Notes: generated by a model not told the origin, from the sequence alone. A stretch of 34,589 nt of DNA from Brevinematales bacterium (GCA_026417755.1 JAOACQ010000069.1:1-34589), one strand, 5' to 3'; positions 10,703 to 19,850 are shown, counted from the stretch's first letter. Numbers and translations are program-made.

Positions 10703-11341
10703 ATGGGTCAAAAGACAAGTCCTATTGGATTGAGAATTGGTATTTCAAGAAACTGGGATTCTATATGGTATAATGAAAGAGATTATGTTAATTTTTTAAT
10801 TGAAGATTTTAAGATCAGAGAATATATTAAGAAAAATTATTCAAAGGCTTTTATTTCAAGAATAGAGATTAACCGTTTTCCTCAGCTTGTTAATGTTGTT
10901 ATTAATGCGGCTAAACCTGGTATGGTTATAGGGAAAAAAGGAGCTGAAATTGAGGTTATCTCGAAAGCTCTTGAAAAGATAGCAAATGGTAAAAAGGTTA
11001 CAGTTTCTGTCAGAGAAATTGAGAACCCAGAGCTTGATGCAGATGTAGTTGGGCAGGAAATTGCAAGGCAAATAGAAAAAAGAGTTTCATATAAAAGGGC
11101 TATTAAACAGGCTATCAGAAATGCTATGAAGTCTGGTGCTAAAGGAATAAAGGTAAGAATTTCAGGAAGGCTTAATGGTGCTGAAATTGCAAGAACAGAA
11201 GAGTATAAAGAGGGAAGACTTCCTTTAAGTACTTTAACTGCAAACATAGATTATAAGGTTAATGAAAGTTATACAGAAATGGGAACAATCGGAATAAAAG
11301 TCTGGATATATAAAGAAGAAAAGGAAAAAAGGAGAAAATAA
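10703..11341 (+). CDS. rpsC: 30S ribosomal protein S3
   Basis: S3 lies at the mRNA entry channel and contributes to its helicase activity. The 212 residues contain an N-terminal type II KH domain with [18 protein letters not shown] as the GxxG-bearing segment, then the conserved [20 protein letters not shown] and [12 protein letters not shown]. Its TAA stop shares its last base with the A of the rplP ATG (overlap 1 base), so S3 and L16 translation are coupled. Confidence 0.98.
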   Translation: MGQKTSPIGLRIGISRNWDSIWYNERDYVNFLIEDFKIREYIKKNYSKAFISRIEINRFPQLVNVVINAAKPGMVIGKKGAEIEVISKALEKIANGKKVTVSVREIENPELDADVVGQEIARQIEKRVSYKRAIKQAIRNAMKSGAKGIKVRISGRLNGAEIARTEEYKEGRLPLSTLTANIDYKVNESYTEMGTIGIKVWIYKEEKEKRRK

Positions 11342-11754
11342 TGCTTTTTCCAAGTAGAACAAAGTATAGAAAACAGCAAAAAGGTGTTATAAAAGGAAAT
11401 GCAAACAAAGGTGAACTTGTTTCTTTTGGTGATTATGGGATTATTGCTCTTGAGCCAAAATGGATAACCGATAGGGAAATTGAAGCAGCAAGAGTAGCTG
11501 TTACCAGAAATATGAAGAAGGGTGCTAAAGTTTGGATAAGAATTTTTCCAGATAAGCCTATTACTAAAAAAGGTGAAGGTGTAAGAATGGGAAAAGGTAA
11601 GGGTATGCCGGAAGGTTGGGTTGCTGTTGTTAAACCTGGAAGAGTTCTTATGGAAATTTCAGGGCTTTCAAAAGAAGAGGCACAGGAAGTTTTTAGACTT
11701 GCTTCACATAAATTTTCTATAAAGGTTAAATTTGTGGAAAGGATTGAGGCTTAG
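11341..11754 (+). CDS. rplP: 50S ribosomal protein L16
   Basis: L16 organises helices around the A site and peptidyl transferase centre. The 137 residues start [20 protein letters not shown] and contain [20 protein letters not shown], the conserved central loop. The start overlaps the rpsC stop by one base. Its stop codon lies within the AGGAGG ribosome binding site of rpmC, so the next gene is also tightly coupled. Confidence 0.97.
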   Translation: MLFPSRTKYRKQQKGVIKGNANKGELVSFGDYGIIALEPKWITDREIEAARVAVTRNMKKGAKVWIRIFPDKPITKKGEGVRMGKGKGMPEGWVAVVKPGRVLMEISGLSKEEAQEVFRLASHKFSIKVKFVERIEA

Positions 11755-11762
11755 GAGGAAAA

Positions 11763-11969
11763 ATGAAAACGAAAGAAAAAAAGGAATTGAGAAGTTTATC
11801 TGATAAAGATTTGTTAAATATGCTTAATGAGATAGAAGGAAAAATAAGGGAGATAAGATTTAAATCAAAAGTTGAAAGGCCTTCTAATCCTATGGAGTTA
11901 AGGAACTTGAGAAAAAAAGTTGCTGTGATAAAAACTATACTTAATGAAAGAAAGATAGAGAAGAAATAG
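11763..11969 (+). CDS. rpmC: 50S ribosomal protein L29
   Basis: L29 is a small helical protein near the tunnel exit beside L23. The 68 residues match the usual two-helix fold: ELRSLSDKDLLNMLNEIEGK in the first helix and PMELRNLRKKVAVIKTILNE in the second. The AGGAGG site overlapping the rplP stop fixes the ATG. It lies between rplP and rpsQ as expected. Confidence 0.95.
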   Translation: MKTKEKKELRSLSDKDLLNMLNEIEGKIREIRFKSKVERPSNPMELRNLRKKVAVIKTILNERKIEKK

Positions 11970-11980
11970 GTGGGGTAGTT

Positions 11981-12235
11981 ATGCAGAAAGAAAAGATAAA
12001 GAAGGTTTATGAGGGTGTCGTTGTAAGTGATAAAATGGATAAAAGCAGGGTTGTTGTTGTGGAGACAGTTAAAAAACATCCTCTTTATGGAAAATTCTTG
12101 AGAAGAAGGAAAAAGTATATGGTTCATGATGAAGAAAACAAGTCAAAGGTTGGCGATAGAGTATCTTTCGTAGAAACCAGACCCATAAGTAAGAGAAAAA
12201 AATGGGTTATTCAGGAAATTTTAAATAATAGATAA
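11981..12235 (+). CDS. rpsQ: 30S ribosomal protein S17
   Basis: S17 is a primary 16S rRNA-binding OB-fold protein of the 30S body. The 84 residues show the family pattern: [20 protein letters not shown], then [20 protein letters not shown] and [20 protein letters not shown]. Normal length, 14 bases before rplN. Confidence 0.97.
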   Translation: MQKEKIKKVYEGVVVSDKMDKSRVVVVETVKKHPLYGKFLRRRKKYMVHDEENKSKVGDRVSFVETRPISKRKKWVIQEILNNR

Positions 12236-12249
12236 ATCAGGAGCTTGCT

Positions 12250-12618
12250 ATGATAATGTTAGGAACAAGATTGGATGTTGCAGATAATACAGGTGCAAAG
12301 ATTATAGAATGTTTTCATGTAGAGGGAAGTTCTAAGAGAAGATATGCTTATATTGGTGATACAATTATAGCAAGTGTTAAGCAGGCTTTGCCAAATAGTT
12401 CGGTTAAAAAGGGAGATGTTGTCAGGGCCGTTGTAGTTAGAACTACCAAAGAAATCAGAAGAAAAGATGGAACCTGTCTCAGGTTTGACAGAAATTCTGC
12501 TGTTTTGATTGATAAACAGAATGAGCCAAGAGGAACAAGAATCTTTGGGCCGGTTGCAAGAGAGTTGAGAGATAAGAATTTTATGAAGATAATTTCTCTT
12601 GCGCCAGAAGTATATTAG
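12250..12618 (+). CDS. rplN: 50S ribosomal protein L14
   Basis: L14 forms intersubunit bridges and is the docking site of silencing factor RsfS in other bacteria. Two in-frame ATGs occur at 12250 and 12256. The first is chosen because it lies 6 bases after the AGGAG at 12239-12243 and restores the family MI..[13 protein letters not shown] start. The 122 residues include [20 protein letters not shown] and [20 protein letters not shown]. Canonical position between rpsQ and rplX. Confidence 0.97.
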   Translation: MIMLGTRLDVADNTGAKIIECFHVEGSSKRRYAYIGDTIIASVKQALPNSSVKKGDVVRAVVVRTTKEIRRKDGTCLRFDRNSAVLIDKQNEPRGTRIFGPVARELRDKNFMKIISLAPEVY

Positions 12619-12627
12619 GAGTTAATT

Positions 12628-12939
12628 ATGCAAAAAATAAAAAAAGGTGATAATGTTGTTGTAATTGCGGGAAAGGATAAGGGGAAGAGAGGAGAGATTT
12701 TAAAGTGCTTTCCTCAAGTTGATAAGGCTATAGTTAAGGGTGTTAATCTTGTGAGAAAGGCAGTTAAAAAATCAAAAGAACACCCTAATGGTGGTTTGAT
12801 TGAAATTGAAAAACCTATACATATTTCCAATCTTATGCTCTTTTGCCCAAAGTGTGGTAAAGGAACAAGGGTTGGAATTTCTCTTGAGAAGGATAAAAAA
12901 GTTCGAATTTGTAAAAAATGCGGTAATAAATTTGAATAA
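12628..12939 (+). CDS. rplX: 50S ribosomal protein L24
   Basis: L24 initiates 50S assembly by binding the 5' end of 23S rRNA. The 103 residues have an N-terminal KOW motif (KKGDNVVVIAGKDKGKRGEI). The C-terminal half carries CPKCGK (C73, C76) and CKKCGN (C95, C98), a four-cysteine zinc ribbon that is common in bacterial L24. Length is normal. rplE follows after 13 bases. Confidence 0.96.
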   Translation: MQKIKKGDNVVVIAGKDKGKRGEILKCFPQVDKAIVKGVNLVRKAVKKSKEHPNGGLIEIEKPIHISNLMLFCPKCGKGTRVGISLEKDKKVRICKKCGNKFE

Positions 12940-12952
12940 TTAAGAGGTTGCA

Positions 12953-13576
12953 ATGGCAGAAGAAACTGTAAAGAAAAAGACATCTAAAAAGAAAGAAGCT
13001 GAAAAGCAAGTTGTAGAATTAAAGAAAGATTATGTGCCAAGATTAAAGATTCATTATGTGGAAAGTGTAGTAAAGGAATTGAAGAAACAATATAAGTTTT
13101 CTTCAGTTATGGCAGTTCCAAGAATTGTTAAAGTCATTTTGAATATGGGAGTAGGAGAGGCAACTCAGGATAAATCTTTGCTTGATCCGGCTGTTGATGA
13201 GCTTACTCTTATTGCTGGGCAGAAGGCTGTTAAAACTTATGCAAAGGTTGCTATTTCAAATTTTCATTTGAGAAAAGGGATGCCTATAGGTGCTAGAGTT
13301 ACTTTGAGAGGCAATAGAATGTATGATTTTCTTGATAAACTTATTTCTATTGCTTTACCGAGAGTTAGAGATTTTAAAGGGCTTAATCCATCAAGTTTTG
13401 ATGGAAGAGGAAATTACACCTTTGGTCTTAAGGAACAGCTTGTTTTTCCTGAAATAGATTATGATAAAATTAAGAAAATAAGAGGACTTGATATTACAAT
13501 TGTTACTACTGCAAGAAATGATGAAGAGGCATATCAGCTTCTTAAAATGATGGGATTCCCATTCAGAGAAAAATAG
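12953..13576 (+). CDS. rplE: 50S ribosomal protein L5, with N-terminal extension
   Basis: L5 binds 5S rRNA and contacts P-site tRNA in the central protuberance. The protein has 207 residues against the usual 178-180. The extra length is a lysine- and glutamate-rich N-terminal stretch (about residues 1-27, [20 protein letters not shown]) before the family sequence [20 protein letters not shown]. The extension is not a start error: the ATG at 12953 has an AAGAGG site, and no in-frame ATG lies near the family start. The core ([40 protein letters not shown]) is normal. Confidence 0.96.
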   Translation: MAEETVKKKTSKKKEAEKQVVELKKDYVPRLKIHYVESVVKELKKQYKFSSVMAVPRIVKVILNMGVGEATQDKSLLDPAVDELTLIAGQKAVKTYAKVAISNFHLRKGMPIGARVTLRGNRMYDFLDKLISIALPRVRDFKGLNPSSFDGRGNYTFGLKEQLVFPEIDYDKIKKIRGLDITIVTTARNDEEAYQLLKMMGFPFREK

Positions 13577-13585
13577 GGAGGATTT

Positions 13586-13771
13586 ATGGCAAAGAAGTCA
13601 ATGATTGCTAAGTGGAAAAAACCAAAAAAGTTTAAGGTGAGAGAATACAATAGATGTAAACTTTGTGGAAGACCGAGAGCTTATATAAGAGATTTTGGTC
13701 TTTGTAGATGTTGTTTCAGAAAGTTTGCCTCCCAGGGTTTAATTCCCGGGGTAAGAAAGTCAAGTTGGTAA
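13586..13771 (+). CDS. rpsN: 30S ribosomal protein S14, zinc-binding short type
   Basis: S14 is a late-assembly protein of the 30S head. At 61 residues it is the short zinc form (type Z) and not the roughly 100-residue cysteine-free form. The zinc ligands are C24, C27, C40 and C43 (CKLC...CRCC), with the same numbering as Thermus S14. It ends [11 protein letters not shown], as this type always does. Position between rplE and rpsH is canonical. Confidence 0.97.
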   Translation: MAKKSMIAKWKKPKKFKVREYNRCKLCGRPRAYIRDFGLCRCCFRKFASQGLIPGVRKSSW

Positions 13772-13784
13772 GGGAGAAAATAAT

Positions 13785-14168
13785 ATGGATATTATTGCAG
13801 ATGCATTAACAAGAATAAGAAACGCTATTGCAAGAAAGTTTCCAGAAGTTGAAGTTAAGAAGTCAGGTGTTGTAAAGAATATCCTTGATATAATGAAGAA
13901 AGAAGGTTTTATTGAGGATTTTTTTGTGGCAGAAAAAAATCCTTATTTTTTTACAATTAAATTAAAATATTTCAATGGTAAATCGGTAATAACCGGCATC
14001 AAGAGGATAAGTAAACTTGGTAGAAGATTTTATGTTTCGCATAAAAATTTGCCAAGAGTTTATAATAATTTTGGTATTGCTATAGTCTCTACCTCCAAGG
14101 GCGTTCTTACAGATAGAGAGGCAAGAGAGCTTGGAGTTGGTGGAGAAGTTATTTGTTATATTTGGTAG
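13785..14168 (+). CDS. rpsH: 30S ribosomal protein S8
   Basis: S8 is a primary binder of the 16S central domain and, in E. coli, represses the spc operon. The 127 residues start MDIIADALTRIRNAIARKF and end STSKGVLTDREARELGVGGE VICYIW, both hallmark segments. The start lacks the one or two residues that usually precede DxIAD. The ATG has a GGGAG site. No E. coli-like S8 mRNA target was recognised near rplE. Confidence 0.97.
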   Translation: MDIIADALTRIRNAIARKFPEVEVKKSGVVKNILDIMKKEGFIEDFFVAEKNPYFFTIKLKYFNGKSVITGIKRISKLGRRFYVSHKNLPRVYNNFGIAIVSTSKGVLTDREARELGVGGEVICYIW

Positions 14169-14177
14169 GAGATTGAT

Positions 14178-14717
14178 ATGTCAAGAATTGCTAAAAAGCC
14201 TATTGTTTTGCCAGATGGTGTTAAAGTAAGTGTTGAGAAAGGCAAGATTGTGGTTGAAGGAAAATTAGGAAAACTTGAACAGACTTATAAATCTGAATTT
14301 ATTGATGTGAAAGTTGAAAATGGTGCAATAATGGTAAATAGAAAGGGAGATGCAAAGGAATATAAGGCTTTGCAAGGTCTATACTACAGATTATTTGTTA
14401 ATATGGTTAAGGGAGTTACGGAAGGTTTTTCTAAGACTCTTCTTTTACAGGGTATAGGTTATAAAATGGAGCTTAAGGGTAATAAACTTGTTCTTACAGT
14501 TGGTTTTTCACATGCTGTTGAGTTTGAAATTCCAAAAGGAATTTCTCTTAAACTTGAAAATCCTCAGACTCTTATTGTGAGTGGTATAGACAAACACCTT
14601 GTGGGACAGACAGCTGCAAATATAAGGGCTATAAAACCACCAGAACCTTATAAGGGTAAGGGTTTAAGATACTTAAATGAAAGAGTAAAAGTAAAAGAAG
14701 GAAAAACTGCTAAATAA
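14178..14717 (+). CDS. rplF: 50S ribosomal protein L6
   Basis: L6 binds near the sarcin-ricin loop and the factor-binding site. The 179 residues form the expected two repeats: SRIAKKPIVLPDGVKVSVEK in the first, and the C-terminal segment VGQTAANIRAIKPPEPYKGK, then GLRYLNERVKVKEGK. Length is normal; rplR starts 20 bases downstream. Confidence 0.97.
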   Translation: MSRIAKKPIVLPDGVKVSVEKGKIVVEGKLGKLEQTYKSEFIDVKVENGAIMVNRKGDAKEYKALQGLYYRLFVNMVKGVTEGFSKTLLLQGIGYKMELKGNKLVLTVGFSHAVEFEIPKGISLKLENPQTLIVSGIDKHLVGQTAANIRAIKPPEPYKGKGLRYLNERVKVKEGKTAK

Positions 14718-14737
14718 AGTTTAATTGGGAGATAAAA

Positions 14738-15103
14738 ATGATAGATATTACGAAGAAAAAAGCCGTAAGAAGAACAAAAGCAAAAAAAAGAACAAGATTT
14801 TCCGTTGTAGCATCTTCTGATAGACCAAGGCTTCTTGTTCATCGTTCTAATAAATATTTATATGCTCAGTTAGTTGATAAAGATGGGAAAATTCTTTGTA
14901 GTGTATCTTCAATTTCAAAGGAGTTGAGGGAGAAAAAGCTGACAAATAATATTGAAAGTGCAAAGATTATGGGAGCTTTCCTTGGTGATAAGTTGAAAGA
15001 AATGAAAATTGAAAAGATTTGTTTCGATAGAAATGGTTTTCTTTATCATGGTAAAATCAAGGCTTTAGCCGATGCTTTGAGAGAAGCAGGAATTAAATTT
15101 TAG
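14738..15103 (+). CDS. rplR: 50S ribosomal protein L18
   Basis: L18 binds 5S rRNA together with L5. The 121 residues have a basic N-terminus (KKAVRRTKAKKRTRFSVVAS) and the conserved DRPRLLVHRSNKYLYAQLVD. The C-terminus FDRNGFLYHGKIKALADALR matches the family. Normal size, followed by rpsE after 12 bases. Confidence 0.97.
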   Translation: MIDITKKKAVRRTKAKKRTRFSVVASSDRPRLLVHRSNKYLYAQLVDKDGKILCSVSSISKELREKKLTNNIESAKIMGAFLGDKLKEMKIEKICFDRNGFLYHGKIKALADALREAGIKF

Positions 15104-15115
15104 GTGGGGTAAATT

Positions 15116-15625
15116 ATGGAAAAAGAAATAAAGAAAAGCGAATGGATGGAAAAGGTTGTAAGTTTAAGAAGAGCAGCTAAAGTAACTTCAGGAGGAAAAA
15201 GATTCAGATTTAATGCTCTTGTTGTGGTTGGAAATGGTAAAGGAATGGTTGGTATAGGATATGGGAAAGCCAATGAACTTACTGATGCAATAAGAAAGGC
15301 AAAGGATAAAGCTATAAGGTCAGCTAAAAAAATCACTCTCAAGGGAACAACTATACCTCATGAGATTAAAGTAAAATATAAAGGTGCTGTTGTATTTTTA
15401 AAGCCGGCATCTGAAGGTACCGGTGTTATAGCTGGTGGTGCGGTTAGACCTATTCTTGAAATGGCAGGGATACATAATATATTGACAAAATCGCTTGGTT
15501 CTCCCAATGCTTTAAGCCTTGTAAGAGCTACTCTCAAGGCATTGGAAAGTTTAATGGATGTAAAAGAAGTGGCAATGAAAAGAGGAAAATCTGTGGCTGA
15601 AATTTTTGGAAGTCAATCAAAGTAG
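15116..15625 (+). CDS. rpsE: 30S ribosomal protein S5
   Basis: S5 helps form the mRNA entry site and affects decoding accuracy. The 169 residues comprise a double-stranded-RNA-binding-like N-terminal half (VVSLRRAAKVTSGGKRFRFN, GNGKGMVGIGYGKA) and a C-terminal half with SEGTGVIAGGAVRPILEMAG. rplO starts 15 bases later. In most bacteria rpmD (L30) lies at this junction; no reading frame for it fits here. Confidence 0.97.
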   Translation: MEKEIKKSEWMEKVVSLRRAAKVTSGGKRFRFNALVVVGNGKGMVGIGYGKANELTDAIRKAKDKAIRSAKKITLKGTTIPHEIKVKYKGAVVFLKPASEGTGVIAGGAVRPILEMAGIHNILTKSLGSPNALSLVRATLKALESLMDVKEVAMKRGKSVAEIFGSQSK

Positions 15626-15640
15626 TATTGGAGGAAGTGA

Positions 15641-16084
15641 ATGTCTGTGATAAAATTAAATCAACCAGCCGGAGCTGTTAAAAAAGCTAAAAGAGTTGGT
15701 AGAGGGATAGGAAACGGTAGAGGAAGATATTGTGGAAAAGGGCAAAAAGGTCAGAAAGCTAGAAGTGGTGGTGGTGTTAGAATAGGTTTTGAGGGAGGGC
15801 AAATGCCTCTTTATAGGCGTTTGCCAAAAAGAGGGTTTAAAAATATAGACAAAGTTTTTTATAGAATTATTAATGTTTCTCAGCTTGAAGTTTTTAAGGC
15901 AAATGAGGAAGTTACTATTGAAAAACTTGAAGAGAAGGGTCTTGTGAAAAAAGCTAATACCCCAGTAAAGTTACTTGGGAATGGTGATCTGAAAGTTAAA
16001 GGTTTGAAAGTATCTGTTAATGCAATAAGTGCTTCAGCTAAAGAAAAAATAGAAAAACTTGGTGGTAGTGTTAATTTAATATAA
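15641..16084 (+). CDS. rplO: 50S ribosomal protein L15
   Basis: L15 is a late-assembly 50S protein. The 147 residues have the glycine- and arginine-rich N-terminal extension RVGRGIGNGRGRYCGKGQKG followed by GGGVRIGFEGGQMPLYRRLP, which is diagnostic. The C-terminal globular half (KVSVNAISASAKEKIEKLGG) is normal. It directly follows rpsE with rpmD missing, and secY begins 14 bases downstream. Confidence 0.97.
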   Translation: MSVIKLNQPAGAVKKAKRVGRGIGNGRGRYCGKGQKGQKARSGGGVRIGFEGGQMPLYRRLPKRGFKNIDKVFYRIINVSQLEVFKANEEVTIEKLEEKGLVKKANTPVKLLGNGDLKVKGLKVSVNAISASAKEKIEKLGGSVNLI

Positions 16085-16098
16085 AAAATGGAGATAAT

Positions 16099-17406
16099 AT
16101 GTTTAAAATATTGAAGAATATATTAAAAACAAAAGAGTTGAGAGATAGATTCTTATTTACTATTGGGATGCTTATTGCTTTTAGAATTGGAGTTCAGATT
16201 CCTTCTCCAGGTGTAGACTTGATGAGGCTTATGGAGATTACAAAAGCTGGTGGTTCTGGTGGGGGGCTTGCTGATTTTCTTAACCTTTTTACGGGTGGAG
16301 CAAGAGAGAATGCTTCTATTTTTTCGCTTGGAGTTATGCCTTATATTACGGCGATGATTATTCTTCAATTGCTTAAGACTGTAGTCCCATCTATAGAACA
16401 GATGTTGAAAGAAGGTCCTGAGGGCAGGAAAAAGTTTCAACAATATGGTAGACTTGCTACTGTGCTAGTTACAATTATACAGGGTGTTATTTTTGCTCAG
16501 GGGTTACTTGCACAGAATGCAGGGCAAAATTTCTTATATATGGAAGGGATTCCATTTATTATAGTTTTTACTCTTTCTGTTACAGCTGGAACACTTGTTT
16601 TGATGTGGATGGGTGAACAGATAACTGAAAGGGGAATAGGAAATGGGATTTCTTTAATAATTATGGTTGGTATTGTTGCGAGGTTACCTCATTCTTTGTT
16701 CAGGCTTTTTGTTGGAGTTGAAAAGGGGGCTACTGACCCGCTTAATCTTGTTATTATACTTTTAGTATTTTTTGTTATAATTGGTTTTGTTGTTTTTGAA
16801 GAGCTTGGTTTAAGGAAGATACCTATTCAGCATACTAATAGAGGAGCTGGAGCTCAGGTAGCATATTTGCCGTTTAAAGTTAATCCGACAGGAGTTATTC
16901 CTATAATTTTTGCGTCTTCGCTTCTTATTTTTCCAAGTCAACTTGCGAATTGGTTTGGCGGCAAAATACACATTCTTAAGGTAATAAGTGATCAGATGTT
17001 ACCGGGAAGACTCTGGTATTCTATCACTTATTTTGCTCTGATTTTGTTTTTTGCTTATTTTTATACTGAAGTGGAGATTAATCCGCATGATATATCTGAA
17101 AATTTAAGAAAAAGTGGTGCTTTTATACCGGGAATAAGACCGGGGCAAAAAACAGAAGAGCATCTTGCATATATTTTGAGTAGAATTACCTTACCGGGAG
17201 CTATTTTCTTAGGAATCATAGCGTTGCTGCCAAATTTAGTAATAAATATATTGAAAGTTCCTTCAAATTTAGGTTATTTGATGGGGGGAACTTCACTATT
17301 GATTATGGTTGGGGTAGCTCTTGAGACGTTAAAACAGGTGGAATCTTTACTTTTAATGTATAGAATGGATGGATTTTTATTAAAAGGTGATAAGAAGGGG
17401 TTATAA
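16099..17406 (+). CDS. secY: Preprotein translocase subunit SecY
   Basis: SecY is the pore of the Sec translocon in the inner membrane, working with SecE, SecG and SecA. The 435 residues contain about ten hydrophobic segments, as expected. Family segments include FRIGVQIPSPGVDLMRL in and after the first membrane helix, LGVMPYITAMIILQLLKTVV, TERGIGNGISLIIMVGIVAR, and the cytosolic-loop and later region FYTEVEINPHDISENLRKSG. The stop shares one base with the adk ATG. It sits at the end of the spc block, its usual place. Confidence 0.98.
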   Translation: MFKILKNILKTKELRDRFLFTIGMLIAFRIGVQIPSPGVDLMRLMEITKAGGSGGGLADFLNLFTGGARENASIFSLGVMPYITAMIILQLLKTVVPSIEQMLKEGPEGRKKFQQYGRLATVLVTIIQGVIFAQGLLAQNAGQNFLYMEGIPFIIVFTLSVTAGTLVLMWMGEQITERGIGNGISLIIMVGIVARLPHSLFRLFVGVEKGATDPLNLVIILLVFFVIIGFVVFEELGLRKIPIQHTNRGAGAQVAYLPFKVNPTGVIPIIFASSLLIFPSQLANWFGGKIHILKVISDQMLPGRLWYSITYFALILFFAYFYTEVEINPHDISENLRKSGAFIPGIRPGQKTEEHLAYILSRITLPGAIFLGIIALLPNLVINILKVPSNLGYLMGGTSLLIMVGVALETLKQVESLLLMYRMDGFLLKGDKKGL

Positions 17407-18059
17407 TGAAAAACTTAGCATTGTTGGCACCACCGGGAGGTGGTAAAGGGACTCAAGCTGAAAGGCTTGTTAAAACTTTAAATATAGCTCATATTTCTAC
17501 TGGTGATATATTTCGTTCGATTGTTAAGGGAACTTATAAAGGTTCTTTTCCGGTAAATGAAATACTTGATTATATGAATAAAGGCCTTTTAGTTCCGGAT
17601 GATATTGTTGTTAAAATTACACTTGAAAGACTCAATCAGGATGATTGTAAAAATGGCTTTTTGCTAGATGGATTTCCAAGAACCTTAAATCAAGCTGAAA
17701 TGTTTGATAAACTTGCATCTGACAAGAAACTTGATGTTGTTGTTTTACTTGAAGTTAATGAAGATGGTTTAATAAAGAGATTGACAGGAAGAAGAAGTTG
17801 TCCTAAGTGTGGAAAGATTTATAATATTTATTATACTCCACCAAAGAAAGAAAATATTTGCGATGATGATGGCGAAACCTTAATTACAAGAAGTGATGAC
17901 ACCGTTGAGACAGTTAAGAAGAGACTTGATGTTTATAAAAATGAGACAATGCCTCTGATTTCTTATTATGAGAAGAAAGGGGTTTTAAAGAGGGTTGATG
18001 GAGATAGATCTGTAGAGGAGGTATTTAAGCAGATTATGGAGGTTATAGAAGGTAAATGA
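17406..18059 (+). CDS. adk: Adenylate kinase, zinc-lid type
   Basis: Converts AMP plus ATP to two ADP in the cytoplasm. The 217 residues are the long form with a LID domain. The LID has a structural zinc site C132, C135, C152, D155 (CPKC...CDDD), as in Bacillus. The P-loop reads [11 protein letters not shown]: the first glycine of the usual GxPGxGKGT motif is alanine (A8), while K14 and T16 are kept. [10 protein letters not shown] (AMP and catalytic region) is normal. It overlaps secY by 1 base and infA by 4; map, which often follows adk, is absent. Confidence 0.97.
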   Translation: MKNLALLAPPGGGKGTQAERLVKTLNIAHISTGDIFRSIVKGTYKGSFPVNEILDYMNKGLLVPDDIVVKITLERLNQDDCKNGFLLDGFPRTLNQAEMFDKLASDKKLDVVVLLEVNEDGLIKRLTGRRSCPKCGKIYNIYYTPPKKENICDDDGETLITRSDDTVETVKKRLDVYKNETMPLISYYEKKGVLKRVDGDRSVEEVFKQIMEVIEGK

Positions 18060-18277
18060 TGGACAAGGAGGATGTTTTAAGATTTGATGGGACTGTTCTT
18101 GAACAGTTGCCGAATGCGATGTTTTTGGTTGAGCTTGACACCAAAAAGAAGGTGCTTGCTCATATTTCGGGTAAGATGAGAATGAATTATATTAAAATTA
18201 CCCCTGGTGATAGAGTAACACTGGAAATCTCCCCGTATGACCTCACGAAGGGGAGAATTGTATATAGATATAAATAA
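18056..18277 (+). CDS. infA: Translation initiation factor IF-1
   Basis: IF-1 is an OB-fold protein that occupies the 30S A site during initiation. The 73 residues include [37 protein letters not shown] and [20 protein letters not shown]. Two tandem ATGs (18056 and 18059) are possible starts; the first overlaps the adk stop as ATGA and is used here. The upstream GGAGG lies in the end of adk, indicating translational coupling. Confidence 0.97.
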   Translation: MMDKEDVLRFDGTVLEQLPNAMFLVELDTKKKVLAHISGKMRMNYIKITPGDRVTLEISPYDLTKGRIVYRYK

Positions 18278-18291
18278 TGGGAGTGTTGAAT

Positions 18292-18420
18292 ATGAAGGTT
18301 AGATCTTCTGTGAAAAAGATTTGTGAAAAATGTAGAGTAATTAAGAGACATGGTCTTGTATGGGTGATTTGTGAAAATGTTAAACATAAGCAGAGACAGA
18401 TGGGAAATAAAAGGACATAA
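18292..18420 (+). CDS. rpmJ: 50S ribosomal protein L36, zinc-binding type
   Basis: L36 is the smallest 50S protein. This frame encodes 42 residues beginning [20 protein letters not shown]. The zinc ligands are C11, C14, C27 and H32 (numbered from the ATG), so it is the cysteine-containing type. The family usually ends at KHKQRQG, about residue 37; here [12 protein letters not shown] adds about five residues. A GGGAG site precedes the ATG. It lies between infA and rpsM, the canonical order of the alpha block. Confidence 0.95.
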   Translation: MKVRSSVKKICEKCRVIKRHGLVWVICENVKHKQRQMGNKRT

Positions 18421-18432
18421 TGGAGGAAGGAT

Positions 18433-18798
18433 ATGGCAAGAATTGCTGGTAGAGAAATACCGGGAAATAAGGCAGTTTTTATTGGTCTAACATATATTTA
18501 TGGAATAGGTAATGCTACTTCTGCTAAGATTCTTGAGATGGCAAAAATTGATCCTCATAAGAAAGTTAAAGATCTTACAGAGGAAGAACTTGCTAAGATC
18601 AGGGATGTGATTGAAGAAAATTATAAAGTGGAAGGAGACTTGAGAACAGAAGTGGCAATGAATATAAAAAGACTTATTGATATTGGGTGCTACAGAGGAT
18701 TGAGACATAAAGTTGGGTTACCTGTGAGAGGGCAGAGGACAAGAACAAATGCAAGAACATGGAAAGGTCCTCGTGCAAATACTATTAAGAAGAAATAG
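18433..18798 (+). CDS. rpsM: 30S ribosomal protein S13
   Basis: S13 lies in the 30S head, forms bridges to the 50S and touches P-site tRNA. The 121 residues begin [20 protein letters not shown] and end with the basic tail [20 protein letters not shown], both diagnostic. A GGAGG site precedes the ATG. rpsK follows after 8 bases. Confidence 0.98.
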   Translation: MARIAGREIPGNKAVFIGLTYIYGIGNATSAKILEMAKIDPHKKVKDLTEEELAKIRDVIEENYKVEGDLRTEVAMNIKRLIDIGCYRGLRHKVGLPVRGQRTRTNARTWKGPRANTIKKK

Positions 18799-18806
18799 GA
18801 GATAAT

Positions 18807-19202
18807 ATGGCGGCTAAAGTTGGAAGAAAAACTACAAAGAAAAGAGAAAAGAAAGGCGTATTAGAAGGAATCGTTGTTGTTCATTCTACTTTTAATAATA
18901 CGATTGTAAGTATAACTGATTTAAATGGGAATGTTATATCCTGGTCCAGTGCTGGTACTGTAGGATTTAAAGGCACAAAGAAAGGGACACCTTACGCAGC
19001 CCAGCTTGCAGCAGAGAAAGCTGGAGAAGCAGCTAAGGCTCATGGTTTACAGTATGTTCATGTGAGAGTAAAAGGTCCTGGTCCGGGAAGAGAAGCTGCT
19101 ATAAGGGCAATAGATGCTGTTGGTATAAAGGTAAAAACTATAAGAGATGTAACACCTATACCACATAATGGTTGCAGACCAAGAAAAAAGAGAAGAGTTT
19201 AA
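18807..19202 (+). CDS. rpsK: 30S ribosomal protein S11
   Basis: S11 forms part of the 30S platform near the E-site codon. The 131 residues include [40 protein letters not shown] and the C-terminal [18 protein letters not shown] with the expected NG/Cys-Arg-Pro ending. Normal length and position between rpsM and rpsD. Confidence 0.98.
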   Translation: MAAKVGRKTTKKREKKGVLEGIVVVHSTFNNTIVSITDLNGNVISWSSAGTVGFKGTKKGTPYAAQLAAEKAGEAAKAHGLQYVHVRVKGPGPGREAAIRAIDAVGIKVKTIRDVTPIPHNGCRPRKKRRV

Positions 19203-19217
19203 GTGAGGTAAATTGAT

Positions 19218-19850
19218 ATGGGAAGATATACGGGTCCTTTATGTAAGTTATGTAGAAGGGAAGGAATAAGACTTTTTCTTAAAGGGGATAAATGTGTTTC
19301 ACAGGCTTGTACTTTAAACAAAAAATCTTATCCTCCTGGAAAGGTTTCAAAGTTTGCAAAGAAACCTACTGAATATGCTTTGCAGTTAAGAGAAAAACAG
19401 AAGGTAAAAAGATATTATGGTGTTTATGAAAGGCAATTCAGAAAGTTTTTTGCTATGGCGTCAAAACATAAGGGTGTTACAGGTGAAATGTTGTTACAAT
19501 ATCTTGAGAGAAGGCTTGATAATATAGTATATAGAGCCGGTTTTGTTTCTTCAAGAAGGGCAGCAAGACAGCTTGTATCTCATGGAACTGTATATGTAAA
19601 TGGTAAAAGGGTAACTATTCCATCTTATATTTTAAAAGCCGGTGATGAAATAGAACTAGCTCCAAAGGCTAAAACTTTTGATTTTGTTGTTAAAAGCCTT
19701 GAAGCTTCTGTTAATAAAGTTATTCCTGGGTGGCTCGAAGTAGATAATTCAAATGTAAAGGTAAAAATAACTTCAATTCCGACCCGTGCAGAGATGAACC
19801 TTGATATTGAAGTTAATGAGCAGCTTATTGTTGAGTTGTATTCTAAGTAG
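19218..19850 (+). CDS. rpsD: 30S ribosomal protein S4, zinc-binding type
   Basis: S4 initiates 30S assembly by binding the 5' domain of 16S rRNA and, in E. coli, represses the alpha operon. The 210 residues carry N-terminal zinc ligands C9, C12, C26 and C31, the positions seen in Bacillus-type S4. The S4 RNA-binding domain begins near LERRLDNIVYRAGFVSSRRA and includes RQLVSHGTVYVNGKRV. A 35-base gap then leads to rpoA; it holds only a strong ribosome binding site. Confidence 0.98.
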   Translation: MGRYTGPLCKLCRREGIRLFLKGDKCVSQACTLNKKSYPPGKVSKFAKKPTEYALQLREKQKVKRYYGVYERQFRKFFAMASKHKGVTGEMLLQYLERRLDNIVYRAGFVSSRRAARQLVSHGTVYVNGKRVTIPSYILKAGDEIELAPKAKTFDFVVKSLEASVNKVIPGWLEVDNSNVKVKITSIPTRAEMNLDIEVNEQLIVELYSK

